A stretch of DNA of 64,000 nt from assembly GCA_023539445.1 (NCBI GenBank), contig JAKCEW010000001.1:124001-188000 (forward strand), in the 5' to 3' direction. Origin of the DNA: Candidatus Terraquivivens yellowstonensis. Its GTDB lineage: Archaea; Thermoproteota; Nitrososphaeria_A; Caldarchaeales; Wolframiiraptoraceae. The number at the start of each line of letters is the position of its first letter. The first letter of the stretch is position 1. This document shows positions 25,005 through 33,386 of this stretch, one piece after another. Both the position numbers and the translations under genes were made by a program. A model generated the notes under the pieces. The model ran no database searches and was not told where the DNA came from. It worked only from the letters and a program-made list of their open reading frames with translations.

Positions 25005-25410
25005 CGACCCTGAGAACCAAGACGGTGTTCGTGTTCTTTACACCTTCTATCTTTCTTATTTCCTCGATGCACTTATTTAACCCGGCTACGCTGTTTGCGG
25101 AGACTATAGCGGCCACGTCGTATTCGCCGGTCAACTCGTAAACACCTTCAACACCATCTAACATAGCAAGTTTCTCGCTTACAAATGGTGTAGGCACCCC
25201 GGGGTCTATCGTGATAAAAGTTATTGCCCTTACAGCATGTCCTTTCTCGACTTCTATAGTGAACCTAGTTATCACGTTATTTTTAATCAAGTTTTTTACG
25301 CGTCGTCTCACGGCACCTTCCGAGAGTCCGAGCTCCTTCCCTATCTCTACAAAAGGTTTCCTTGCATCTTTTTTCAATATCTCGATTATTTTATTATCAA
25401 TTTCGTCCAT
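24997..25410 (-). CDS. Lrp/AsnC family transcriptional regulator
   Basis: A DNA-binding regulator of 137 aa. The N-terminal winged helix is plain (MDEIDNKIIEILKKDARKP, then GLSEGAVRRRVKNLIKNNVI). The C-terminal RAM domain (about 62-135, with VEGVYELTGEYDVAAIVSA) binds an amino acid and drives oligomerisation. It is divergent from argG with about 140 bases between the start codons and TATA-like elements on both strands, so control of argG or of itself is plausible but not shown. Confidence 0.93.
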   Translation of the reverse strand: MDEIDNKIIEILKKDARKPFVEIGKELGLSEGAVRRRVKNLIKNNVITRFTIEVEKGHAVRAITFITIDPGVPTPFVSEKLAMLDGVEGVYELTGEYDVAAIVSANSVAGLNKCIEEIRKIEGVKNTNTVLVLRVVR

Positions 25411-25510
25411 AGCAAGTATATTTGCTAACGTCCTTCGTTAAATACTTTACGGAAACCATTACTAAAAACCTTGAAATTACTTCAAAAACAACAAAAATAT
25501 TCTAAATAGT

Positions 25511-25520
25511 CTTTTTATAC
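25511..25520 (+). promoter_or_regulatory. TATA box of argG
   Basis: CTTTTTATAC lies about 34 bases before the argG ATG in the intergenic region shared with the divergent Lrp regulator gene. Confidence 0.5.
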
Positions 25521-25549
25521 AGGGGCATTTTTTCTTTAAAGGACATACC

Positions 25550-26740
25550 ATGAAGGTAGCATTAGCGTATAGTGGCGGCCTCGATACGACCGTGATAATT
25601 AAATGGCTTCAAGAGAAGTACGGTGCAGAAGTTATAACCGTAACAGTAGACGTTGGTCAGGAGGAGGATTTTGAGGCGATAGCTGAACGTGCAAAGCTGA
25701 GTGGTGCATCGAAGCATTATTACATAGATGCGAAAGAGAGGTTTACAAAAGAGTTCGTGGCGAGGGCCATCAAGGCTAATGCTCTTTACGAAGGAGAGTA
25801 TCCGCTAACTGCCGCCCTTAGCAGACCCTTGATAGCTGAGGAAACAGTTAAGGTGGCGTTGAAGGAGAATGCTGATGCTGTAGCCCATGGATGTACCGGA
25901 AAGGGTAACGACCAGATAAGGTTTGAAGTGACATTCGCGGCACTGGCACCCGGAATAAAGATATTCGCACCCGTAAGAGAGTGGAACATGAGCAGAGACG
26001 AGGAGATAGAGTATGCGTTGTCCAGAAAGTTACCGATACATCCCAAGAAAAGCAGATTCAGCATTGACGAGAACCTATGGGGCAGATCAATAGAGGCGGC
26101 AGAGTTAGAAGACCCTTGGATAGAACCTCCACAAGAGGCCTTTAAGCTTGTTGCGCCTTTGGAGAACACTCCAGATGAAGCAGAAGAAGTCACAATAGGT
26201 TTCGAAAAGGGTGTTCCCGTTTCACTAAATGGTGAAGAATTGCCTTTGATCGAGATAATAAAGCGTCTGAACAAAATTGGTGGAAAACACGGCTTCGGTA
26301 TAGTAGATCATGTGGAGGATAGGGTCGTTGGAATAAAGTCAAGGGAGGTATACGAAGCCCCGGCCGCACTCATGTTAATCAAAGCTCATGCCGACTTAGA
26401 GAAGATGGCCCTTGGTGGAAGACATCTGATGTTTAAGCAATTAGTTGATAGGCAGTGGTGTTACATGGTCTATGCTGGTTTATGGGTTGACCCCTTGATG
26501 GACTCGCTTAATGCCTTCATAGATACATCACAAGAGAACGTCACCGGTGAGGTAAGGATAAAGCTGTACAAGGGCTCTGCTAGGATAGTTGGGAGAAGAG
26601 CGGAAAGACCTGTGTACTCAATGGCCATGGCAACGTATTCACGTGAGAGTGCCTTCGATCAAAAGATGGCTGAAGGCTTCGTGAGGATATGGGGTCTGGA
26701 GACAGTCTTAGGTCGAGCGGCACTAAGAAGGAAGGAGTAA
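25550..26740 (+). CDS. argG: Argininosuccinate synthase
   Basis: Joins citrulline and aspartate with ATP to argininosuccinate, the penultimate step of arginine synthesis. The ATP pyrophosphatase loop AYSGGLDTTVI is at residues 6-16. HGCTGKGNDQIRFE and the aspartate/citrulline site around PIHPKKSRFSIDENLWGRS are conserved. The 396 aa length is normal. No other arginine gene is adjacent; the divergent Lrp-type regulator upstream is the likely controller. Confidence 0.96.
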   Translation: MKVALAYSGGLDTTVIIKWLQEKYGAEVITVTVDVGQEEDFEAIAERAKLSGASKHYYIDAKERFTKEFVARAIKANALYEGEYPLTAALSRPLIAEETVKVALKENADAVAHGCTGKGNDQIRFEVTFAALAPGIKIFAPVREWNMSRDEEIEYALSRKLPIHPKKSRFSIDENLWGRSIEAAELEDPWIEPPQEAFKLVAPLENTPDEAEEVTIGFEKGVPVSLNGEELPLIEIIKRLNKIGGKHGFGIVDHVEDRVVGIKSREVYEAPAALMLIKAHADLEKMALGGRHLMFKQLVDRQWCYMVYAGLWVDPLMDSLNAFIDTSQENVTGEVRIKLYKGSARIVGRRAERPVYSMAMATYSRESAFDQKMAEGFVRIWGLETVLGRAALRRKE

Positions 26741-27069
26741 AAATCAGATTAGGCTAAACACAAAAACAGCCTCTGTTGCACCCTTTATGTCTTCTGACCA
26801 TTAACATGGATGCCATCAATTCCATTTCTGATCAACCAACGTTGGCCGCCAACCGCCGAAGTGATTGCTGGTTTTCCGGCATACATGAACTACAACTGTG
26901 CGAGTCCTAGAGCCTTCATTCTGCTCATGATTAGCATAACAACAAGTAGCAATGCCAAAAACATATACAGCTTGGGCTATCCGTGGGGATTTACGAATAT
27001 AAAGGCTTTAAGAGAGAAGAGTATAATAACCCTCGTTAAAGGTTAAATTTAGTTACGGTAGGGCTGGCC
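26741..27069. other. 329-base intergenic stretch
   Basis: Nothing convincing. A 78-codon plus-strand frame (26810-27046) has no family resemblance and no TATA element at the usual spacing. The minus strand has a 24-codon hydrophobic frame inside it. It may hold the promoter of the ribophorin I-like gene, with a TTAAAGGTTAAATTTAG region near 27040. Confidence 0.45.
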
Positions 27070-28689
27070 TTGAAGAAGCTAGTAGCCATTACGATCTTAA
27101 TCATACTCGTCTGCACGATGTTGGCGCAGTTTACCTTGGCATCCTCTGAAGAAACCTACGAAGTTGTTAGGAACGTTGAGGTAAGGGACGGTGGTTTAGT
27201 ATACGTCTCGGACAACCTTTACATCGGTCCGGGTAAGACGGCTGTTGTCGGATTTGATATAGCTTTGAAGGATAACCTAGTTGCATTTTATGTCGAACAA
27301 GCTACAATCGAAGCAAGATATGTGGAGGAACCGCCACATCTGTTCTTAATAGAGATGAAGAATACCGGTGAACAAACCGTCAGGGCGAATCTAGTAACAA
27401 TCTTCAAAAACTTGGTAACTGAGGAAGGTTCTAAAACTTTCGTGGCAAATATACCCGTGTTGCCCGTAATCAAGAAAACGGTGACATCTTTCTACATGGT
27501 AGCGCGCTTTCCGAACGGGAGCAAAGTAGAGCTTCCTAAAAGACCGGGTTTCAACTACACTGCCGCGATGGATGGTGTATTCATAGAAGCTAAAGATATA
27601 GATCTACTTGCGCCCACGAATGTTTCTGTGAGGTTTAAGAATGATTATTTTTCAATACTTTTCGTCGAGAAAGCTGAAGTTACGGTTTCCGTCGGAAACC
27701 AGAAAGAGGTATCATTTTATCTCAAAATAGCTAACCATGGCAAATCATCTATAAACGAAATCAAGTTGTTGTTACCAAAATATGCGACTTTACTTAATGT
27801 TAAGGATAGTCTCGGGGCATTGTCTTACAGTTACACACAGGAAAATGGTGTTTTGAAAGTTAAGACAAGGTGGGAAGTCAAAGGTGGTGAGAAGGTATCG
27901 TTCACGGTCGAGTACCTTGAGCCTTATGCCCAAGAACTAGGGAATACGTTCACTCTGAATTATCCGTCCCTGCTGGATGTAGCATACGGAGAATATATCT
28001 TAAAAGTTATTTTACCACCTGGCTACGAATTCAGAGAATCTTCACCGGAACCTGAAGAGTTCGTTAAAGACCAGAGCGGCACTACGACAATCACCTACAT
28101 TAGCAGAAGTGTGGTATCTCTCCAACCAAAATCTACTATAAGTATTAGCTACGTTGCAAGCATGAACTTCGTACAATACCTCCCGTACTTATGGATAGCA
28201 ACATTCGGTGCGCTTTTAACAACCGTCATAACGTACAAACTTTCTCGTAAACCCAAGGTACCTGTGCCCTCAGAGGAACTTAAAGAAACGCTCAAGACCT
28301 TGACTTCCGATGTACTTGGAATTGTAAGGACATGCAAAAAGTTAGCTTCTTCTATTCCTTTAGATAAAAAATCATTAAGCAAGTGGTCAAAAAGTACTTA
28401 CGAAAGCGAACTCGTGGGTATGAAAAGGGATGCAGATAGGATTGGCACATTAAGGAAGAGACTTGGGGGCTTCCCAGAGATTACGTCAAAACTTAGCTCC
28501 CTTGAAGTGCAAATTATGGAATTATTGGGTACCATGACGGCACTCGGCAGGACTGTGGAAGATTTCAGACTGGGAAGAATAGGGAAAGCCGCATACGAAA
28601 GAATAACAAGGGAGTATACAAAGGACATTTCATCACTCACATCCAGAATAATGGACACGACAAAGGATATAGAAGCATCCTTAAGATAA
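27070..28689 (+). CDS. Membrane protein with ribophorin I-like architecture
   Basis: A 539-aa protein with a signal peptide (1-24), a beta-rich outside region (25-365), one membrane helix (370-391) and a cytoplasmic coiled-coil tail (400-539). This order and size match ribophorin I (OST1), a subunit of eukaryotic oligosaccharyltransferase. Several stretches also look alike: YEVVRNVEVRD at the mature N-terminus, LKVILPPGYE before the membrane helix, and a tail ending with a G-K-x(4)-Y-x(3) segment. The resemblance is from memory only. The adjacent sugar-lipid genes fit a glycosylation role. Start TTG. Confidence 0.6.
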   Translation: MKKLVAITILIILVCTMLAQFTLASSEETYEVVRNVEVRDGGLVYVSDNLYIGPGKTAVVGFDIALKDNLVAFYVEQATIEARYVEEPPHLFLIEMKNTGEQTVRANLVTIFKNLVTEEGSKTFVANIPVLPVIKKTVTSFYMVARFPNGSKVELPKRPGFNYTAAMDGVFIEAKDIDLLAPTNVSVRFKNDYFSILFVEKAEVTVSVGNQKEVSFYLKIANHGKSSINEIKLLLPKYATLLNVKDSLGALSYSYTQENGVLKVKTRWEVKGGEKVSFTVEYLEPYAQELGNTFTLNYPSLLDVAYGEYILKVILPPGYEFRESSPEPEEFVKDQSGTTTITYISRSVVSLQPKSTISISYVASMNFVQYLPYLWIATFGALLTTVITYKLSRKPKVPVPSEELKETLKTLTSDVLGIVRTCKKLASSIPLDKKSLSKWSKSTYESELVGMKRDADRIGTLRKRLGGFPEITSKLSSLEVQIMELLGTMTALGRTVEDFRLGRIGKAAYERITREYTKDISSLTSRIMDTTKDIEASLR

Positions 28690-28692
28690 TTA

Positions 28693-29763
28693 TCACGCGT
28701 TACTTTCGGATATTGATTTTTTCAACCACTCAGCCACAACTTTTGCAGGATTGACCATCCTTCGCTTAAGTCTATTAGCAAGTTTCGTTTGAGCATCTCT
28801 AACATCGTCAGCATGCTTTAGTACTTTTGAGATTTCTTTTAGCGCACTCTGCCAATTCTTAAAATGCTTTAGAGCGCCAATGTCTATAAGGTAACGGTGT
28901 ACGGCAGGAAGCCTTCCCGGATAGAGCGATATAGTAGGCACGCCCATCAATGTGGCCTCTTGCGTCATAGTTCCGCCACCACCGATGAAAAGCAACGCAT
29001 AATATAGTATGCTATGATCCGATATCGGTCTATCAAGTACAATGGCATTTTTAACCAAACTTTTTAGCCGCGCTATCTGTTCACCATACCTTGGCAACAC
29101 AACGAGTTTGACATCGTTAAGATTCGATGCCAATTTCTCCACGAGTAACATTATGTATTCTGTATCAACCCCTATAAGGTAGGATGCTTGCGTTTCAGGC
29201 ATTCTTAAGAGGACATAGTTGAACTCATCAATACCTAAATCGTACAATATTCGCTTGTTCGGTCTGAAACCATCTAGCCAAGCCATGGGATCTAACGCTC
29301 TATACTTTAATACTCTGCGACCGTTTATTCCATACTTTATCCACTCGTCTTTTGGAATTATCCATGGTGTGAAAACATAATTTGAAAGTGGGACGCAGTA
29401 TCTGTTAACCGGGGACTCTGGTGTGTCTGACAGAAGAATATGTGGAATGCCCAAACCGAAGGATATCCTCGTCATATCAAGCGAACCGCTTGACACACAG
29501 ATATCAGGCGAATGATTTTCGATAATGTCAACAAGTTCCGCAGTTCTCCTAACACTTGCCTTAAGCTTTCCAAGAAGAGACCCACCACCAAATTCTCCAA
29601 CAACAATAACGTCACTACGACCAACATCCTCCAATATTGGCGTAAGTTGTTCGTATCTTCTAGAGGTAAGTAACGCTTCTACACCGTGCTCCTTTAATGC
29701 TTTCTCTATTGACGTAAAAAACCAAAATTGCTTAGGTGTTAGTATGTCAAACCATACCTTCAA
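28693..29763 (-). CDS. DUF354 glycosyltransferase-like protein
   Basis: A 356-aa protein of the DUF354 family, which has the two-Rossmann GT-B fold related to UDP-GlcNAc 2-epimerase and MurG. MKVWFDILTPKQFWFF at the N-terminus, SSGSLDMTRISFGLGIP, ILLSDTPESPVN and the nucleotide-site motif FIGGGGTMTQEATLMGVPTI are typical. The usual role is unproven but lies in glycan or lipid-sugar assembly. It converges on the ribophorin I-like gene with three bases between stops and is divergent from the ALG7-like gene. Confidence 0.83.
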   Translation of the reverse strand: MKVWFDILTPKQFWFFTSIEKALKEHGVEALLTSRRYEQLTPILEDVGRSDVIVVGEFGGGSLLGKLKASVRRTAELVDIIENHSPDICVSSGSLDMTRISFGLGIPHILLSDTPESPVNRYCVPLSNYVFTPWIIPKDEWIKYGINGRRVLKYRALDPMAWLDGFRPNKRILYDLGIDEFNYVLLRMPETQASYLIGVDTEYIMLLVEKLASNLNDVKLVVLPRYGEQIARLKSLVKNAIVLDRPISDHSILYYALLFIGGGGTMTQEATLMGVPTISLYPGRLPAVHRYLIDIGALKHFKNWQSALKEISKVLKHADDVRDAQTKLANRLKRRMVNPAKVVAEWLKKSISESNA

Positions 29764-29868
29764 GAATTTTCATCCCCGACTACTTAAAAATACATGAAAC
29801 GTGAGTAATAACGCTTATCTGATAATGAGGAAAAAATTAATAGGTTAGGGGACAAAATGAACGACTAA

Positions 29869-30858
29869 ATGTCCGCTACATTGTTACTGCTGTTTACTTC
29901 GTTTATTATGTCTGCTCTTCTATCTTACGCATTAGTTCCTTTTGTAAAGAATTTGGCCAAGAAGACCGGTCTATTCGGTGTCGACGTTCACAAAAGTTGG
30001 AGACCGTTAATCCCGAAGATAGGAGGTATAACAATTTTCATCGGTGTTACAGTATCGGTTTTGATAACGTCTTTTTTGTTTAACATGCTTGACAATAGAG
30101 TTTTAGCGTTCATAATATCGACGGAATTGGCAGCGATTGTGGGTTTATGGGAAGATTTTAGGGAACTGAATCCGGTTTTAAAGCCAGTGTTATTAGCGTT
30201 GGTAGGACTCCCGATAGTTTTTATGGGCGCTTACTATCCGTACCCGAATTTACCATTTGTTGGTAAGAGAGCGTTGACGATACTCTATCCGATACTCGTG
30301 CCCATAGCCTTCACGGTAGTGACCAACGCCGTTAACAGTATGGATGTACTTAATGGTTCTATGACCTTCACATCGCTCGTAGCCACATCCACGATTTTTC
30401 TAATAACCTTAATTAAGGGTAACATCCTCCCAGCTTATTTATGTGCTGGGCTCATAGGCTCTTTAATGGTCTTTGCGTATTATAACAAGTATCCGGCAAA
30501 ACTTTTCCCTGGAAACGTAGGTAGCTTGTACGTTGGTGCCAGCCTGATATCTGTGGCAATAATTGGTAGTGTTGAGATAGCTTTACTTGTTGCCATACTT
30601 CCCCAGATAACGAATGAGTTTCACATAATATATTCTATGAGAGGTCTTAGGTCTGCAAAGAATTTATCCGAAAGACCCGTTTTCGTGGAAAACGATATGT
30701 TAACCGCGAACCCATCAAAAAAAGCTCCTTTAACACTCGTAAGGATGCTTACATCCAAATGTAGCCTATCAGAAAGTGAAGTAGTAAAGATGCTTGTTAT
30801 CATTTCGATATTTTCCGCAATTCTTGCACTCATCACAGAGTTTTTCTTCATAAAGTGA
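29869..30858 (+). CDS. ALG7/MraY-type polyprenyl-phosphate HexNAc-1-phosphate transferase
   Basis: An integral membrane enzyme that starts lipid-linked glycan synthesis by moving GlcNAc-1-phosphate (or a similar sugar) from a UDP-sugar to dolichyl phosphate. At least nine hydrophobic helices are seen in 329 aa. The signatures are HKSWRPLIPKIGG near residue 41, AVNSMDVLNG (the acidic NxxD site) and FPGNVGSLYVG, the counterpart of GDxGSLxxG. It heads a five-gene run ending with the MtnA-like gene. Likely first committed step for N-glycans, or for another surface glycan. Confidence 0.9.
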   Translation: MSATLLLLFTSFIMSALLSYALVPFVKNLAKKTGLFGVDVHKSWRPLIPKIGGITIFIGVTVSVLITSFLFNMLDNRVLAFIISTELAAIVGLWEDFRELNPVLKPVLLALVGLPIVFMGAYYPYPNLPFVGKRALTILYPILVPIAFTVVTNAVNSMDVLNGSMTFTSLVATSTIFLITLIKGNILPAYLCAGLIGSLMVFAYYNKYPAKLFPGNVGSLYVGASLISVAIIGSVEIALLVAILPQITNEFHIIYSMRGLRSAKNLSERPVFVENDMLTANPSKKAPLTLVRMLTSKCSLSESEVVKMLVIISIFSAILALITEFFFIK

Positions 30859-30859
30859 G

Positions 30860-31159
30860 ATGAGCACGATGTCAAATATGAAAGATAAAATCTTCACCGT
30901 ATGCATGCTCGCCGTCTTCCTACTTATCGTATGGGGTATGTTCCTTTGCGTACTTTATCTGATGTCGGTTTTTGTAATACCGCTAAGCATGCCGTACCAC
31001 GAACCTTTACTGATTTCGATATACAGGATTGGTGTGGCCTTCATAGTCCTTATAGTTTGGGTTATTGCGTGGCACAGGCTTGCGATATTCTGGTTATACA
31101 GGATTTTGAGGAGGAGTAACAGGTATGGAATGTCTAGACAGAACGATAGTCCAAGTTGA
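30860..31159 (+). CDS. Small two-helix membrane protein
   Basis: A 99-aa protein starting one base after the ALG7-like stop codon. Two long hydrophobic helices (about 12-37 and 48-72) are followed by a basic cytoplasmic tail (RILRRSNRYG). The last 35 bases overlap the next gene, which suggests translational coupling. No family is recognised. Position makes it a candidate partner or regulator of the phosphosugar transferase. Confidence 0.7.
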   Translation: MSTMSNMKDKIFTVCMLAVFLLIVWGMFLCVLYLMSVFVIPLSMPYHEPLLISIYRIGVAFIVLIVWVIAWHRLAIFWLYRILRRSNRYGMSRQNDSPS

Positions 31160-32291
31160 TGTTTCCGTTAATGGTATACCGACGGCCGTCAAGATAGCTA
31201 ACTCAGGATATAAGGTAATTTTTGCCACAACGAGTGATTACATTGTATCCCAGTTAAAGGAGTACCGTCCTTCATTGCATAGGGTACCCAAGCCTATTTT
31301 CACGAAACTTTTATTGGAAGGAATGCTTACAGTAACGACAGATTTAGAAAACGCATTAACATCATCAAAAACAGTACTTGTAACGAGCCACGCTCTGGGA
31401 AGTGAAGAGGAAACAAAAAATGTAATGAACCTCTTTAAACAAATGGCGCCATATATAATGCCAAACTCTTTAATAATCTATGGTGGGCTGGCCCCTCCAG
31501 GAACGATGGAAGAAATTATAGACGTACTTGATAAACACTCGCGGCTCAATGTGGAGAAGGAAATTAACATAACTTTAATTACACCTTTGGATGCCCAAGC
31601 AGAAGCATGCATAATATGCTCGCCCAACTCTGAAGCAGCTAACCTCACGAAGAAGCTCGTATCGGTTTTTATACCATCAGACATGATAAAGCTGTATAAC
31701 AGGTTTAGAGAGGCGGAGGTAGCTAATCTGTTACTCGTGGCAAGACGGGCAATCACAAAAGCACTGTCCTCTTATGCTTTGCTGATGTTTAAACAAATGG
31801 GTGTTGTAATCGAGAATGTTCTGAACCTTTCTGGATGTAAAGCGGCAACGGCAATAGAGGATGATCCATTATCTGAGATGGTGATAAATTATTTGGTATC
31901 TGAAGAGAGAAGACTACCGCAAAGGTTAACGTTCATGCGCAACGTCATTCGGATGAGGAAGTTGTTGCTTGAGGCCATTGCTACGGGTCTTAAGCGAGAA
32001 ATTAAGTCGGCATTAAAAAAGAATAAGGATTTGAGGATTGCATGTGTGTTTGAACGCGAATCTGATAAGGAGCTGATGAACATCATATTACCAAAAAAGG
32101 GGGTTAAAGTTCATTTTTATAGTGTAGACGAGATCGAATCAAAGGTTAATGCAGGTGTAGGGAGAATTATTCCGTTTAGCGCAAATCTAATAATTTTAGC
32201 AGCACAGCCACAAAGCATCTCAGAGCAGATGGTACGCAGGCTGGAGGAAGAAGCCAAGCTTATAAATTTAGGCGGCATCGTCTCCATTTAA
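31125..32291 (+). CDS. Degenerate UDP-sugar dehydrogenase-like protein
   Basis: A 388-aa protein with the layout of UDP-GlcNAc/ManNAc dehydrogenases (WecC type). The N-terminal domain keeps VNGIPTAVKIANSGYKVI and VLVTSHAL, and the middle helix keeps EAEVANLLLVARRAITKALSSYALLMFKQMG (part). However, the usual GxGxxG dinucleotide loop is replaced by VDVSVNGI, and the GGxCLPKD block with the catalytic cysteine is absent. It is therefore probably not a working oxidoreductase, or a much diverged one. It sits between an ALG7-like and a Gfo/Idh/MocA gene. Confidence 0.65.
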   Translation: MECLDRTIVQVDVSVNGIPTAVKIANSGYKVIFATTSDYIVSQLKEYRPSLHRVPKPIFTKLLLEGMLTVTTDLENALTSSKTVLVTSHALGSEEETKNVMNLFKQMAPYIMPNSLIIYGGLAPPGTMEEIIDVLDKHSRLNVEKEINITLITPLDAQAEACIICSPNSEAANLTKKLVSVFIPSDMIKLYNRFREAEVANLLLVARRAITKALSSYALLMFKQMGVVIENVLNLSGCKAATAIEDDPLSEMVINYLVSEERRLPQRLTFMRNVIRMRKLLLEAIATGLKREIKSALKKNKDLRIACVFERESDKELMNIILPKKGVKVHFYSVDEIESKVNAGVGRIIPFSANLIILAAQPQSISEQMVRRLEEEAKLINLGGIVSI

Positions 32292-32362
32292 GTTATTCCA
32301 GAAACGTAGAATACATCTTCTACTTTTCGAATAGATAACGCTTAAAAGTAATCTCATGTAAG

Positions 32363-33358
32363 ATGAATGGGCCTGTGAACATGCGAGAAGTTAGTGTCGC
32401 AATAATTGGTGCGGGTTTTTGGGGCAAGAATCATGCAAGAGTACTTAAAGAGATACCTGGTGTCAGGTTAACCCATGTTTGCGATATAGAGATAGACAGG
32501 GCAAAGGAACTAGCATTGAGGTACGGAATTCCAAAATACACGAGAGACTACAGGGAAGTTCTATCCGATGATGTTGATGCAGTTATTTTATGTACGCCTT
32601 CAACTACTCACGCCGAGATAGCTCTTGCGGTTATAAGAGAGGAAAAGCATGTTTTGATAGAGAAACCTATGGCTACCACTATAAAGCAGGCAGAAGACAT
32701 AGTCGCTGAAGCAAGACGCAATAAAAGCATGGTGATGGTCGGTTTCATAGAAAGGTTCAATCCAGCGGTCGAGTTAGGAAAAGAATTAATAGAAAAAGGT
32801 GAGATAGGTCGTATTATACTCTCTTATAGCAAAAGAATAGGTAGCTGGCCTGAGAGAATAGGCGATATAGGTGTCGTGAAAGATACGGCTATACACGACA
32901 TAGACTTGGCGATGTACATCTTTAACGTTGAACCAATCAGTGTATACGCTAAGGGAGGCTCCATAAAACATAAGCTCGAGGATCACGTTCAAGCCGTTTT
33001 GTCGTTTGAAGGTGACAAGAGTGCATTGATAGAGGCCAATTGGCTTACGCCTAGGAAGAAGCGTGAAATGCATATAACTGGTGAAGAGGGCGTCATTAGT
33101 ATACAGTTCATTTCGAGAGAGATTGTCGTAGAAAAGGCTGAAGGTAGCAGATCCCCAATGGTGAAGCAGGTTGAACCCTTAATGGCGGAGGTGCAACATT
33201 TTATAAACTGTATCAGAAACTATGAGAAACCTTTGGTCAGCGAGGTCGAAGGGCTAAAGGCTACACTCATTGCGGAGGCTATACTCGAGTCTATGAAGAC
33301 GGGAGCTGTTGTAAACCTAGAAGAGTTTAAAGATAGGGAGTTGACTATAACAATTTAA
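32363..33358 (+). CDS. Gfo/Idh/MocA family sugar dehydrogenase
   Basis: An NAD(P)-dependent oxidoreductase with a classic Rossmann loop (VAIIGAGFWGKNHARVL), the EKP motif (HVLIEKPMATT, around residue 99-105) and a C-terminal substrate domain with DTAIHDIDLAMYIF, the catalytic histidine region. It resembles UDP-GlcNAc 3-dehydrogenases used to make 3-amino sugars. It follows the ALG7-like gene group on the same strand at 71 bases, so nucleotide-sugar modification for surface glycans is the likely role. ATG at residue 7 is an alternative start. Confidence 0.87.
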   Translation: MNGPVNMREVSVAIIGAGFWGKNHARVLKEIPGVRLTHVCDIEIDRAKELALRYGIPKYTRDYREVLSDDVDAVILCTPSTTHAEIALAVIREEKHVLIEKPMATTIKQAEDIVAEARRNKSMVMVGFIERFNPAVELGKELIEKGEIGRIILSYSKRIGSWPERIGDIGVVKDTAIHDIDLAMYIFNVEPISVYAKGGSIKHKLEDHVQAVLSFEGDKSALIEANWLTPRKKREMHITGEEGVISIQFISREIVVEKAEGSRSPMVKQVEPLMAEVQHFINCIRNYEKPLVSEVEGLKATLIAEAILESMKTGAVVNLEEFKDRELTITI

Positions 33359-33386
33359 GCTTATACGTGAACATGAAGGTGGTTTT

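Noticed and set aside
26810-27046. 78-codon plus-strand frame
   Set aside because: No TATA element at the usual spacing, no ribosome binding site, no family resemblance; unusual composition rich in N, S and I. Kept as intergenic.
27288-27473. Minus-strand frame within the ribophorin I-like gene
   Set aside because: Antisense shadow with no start signal.
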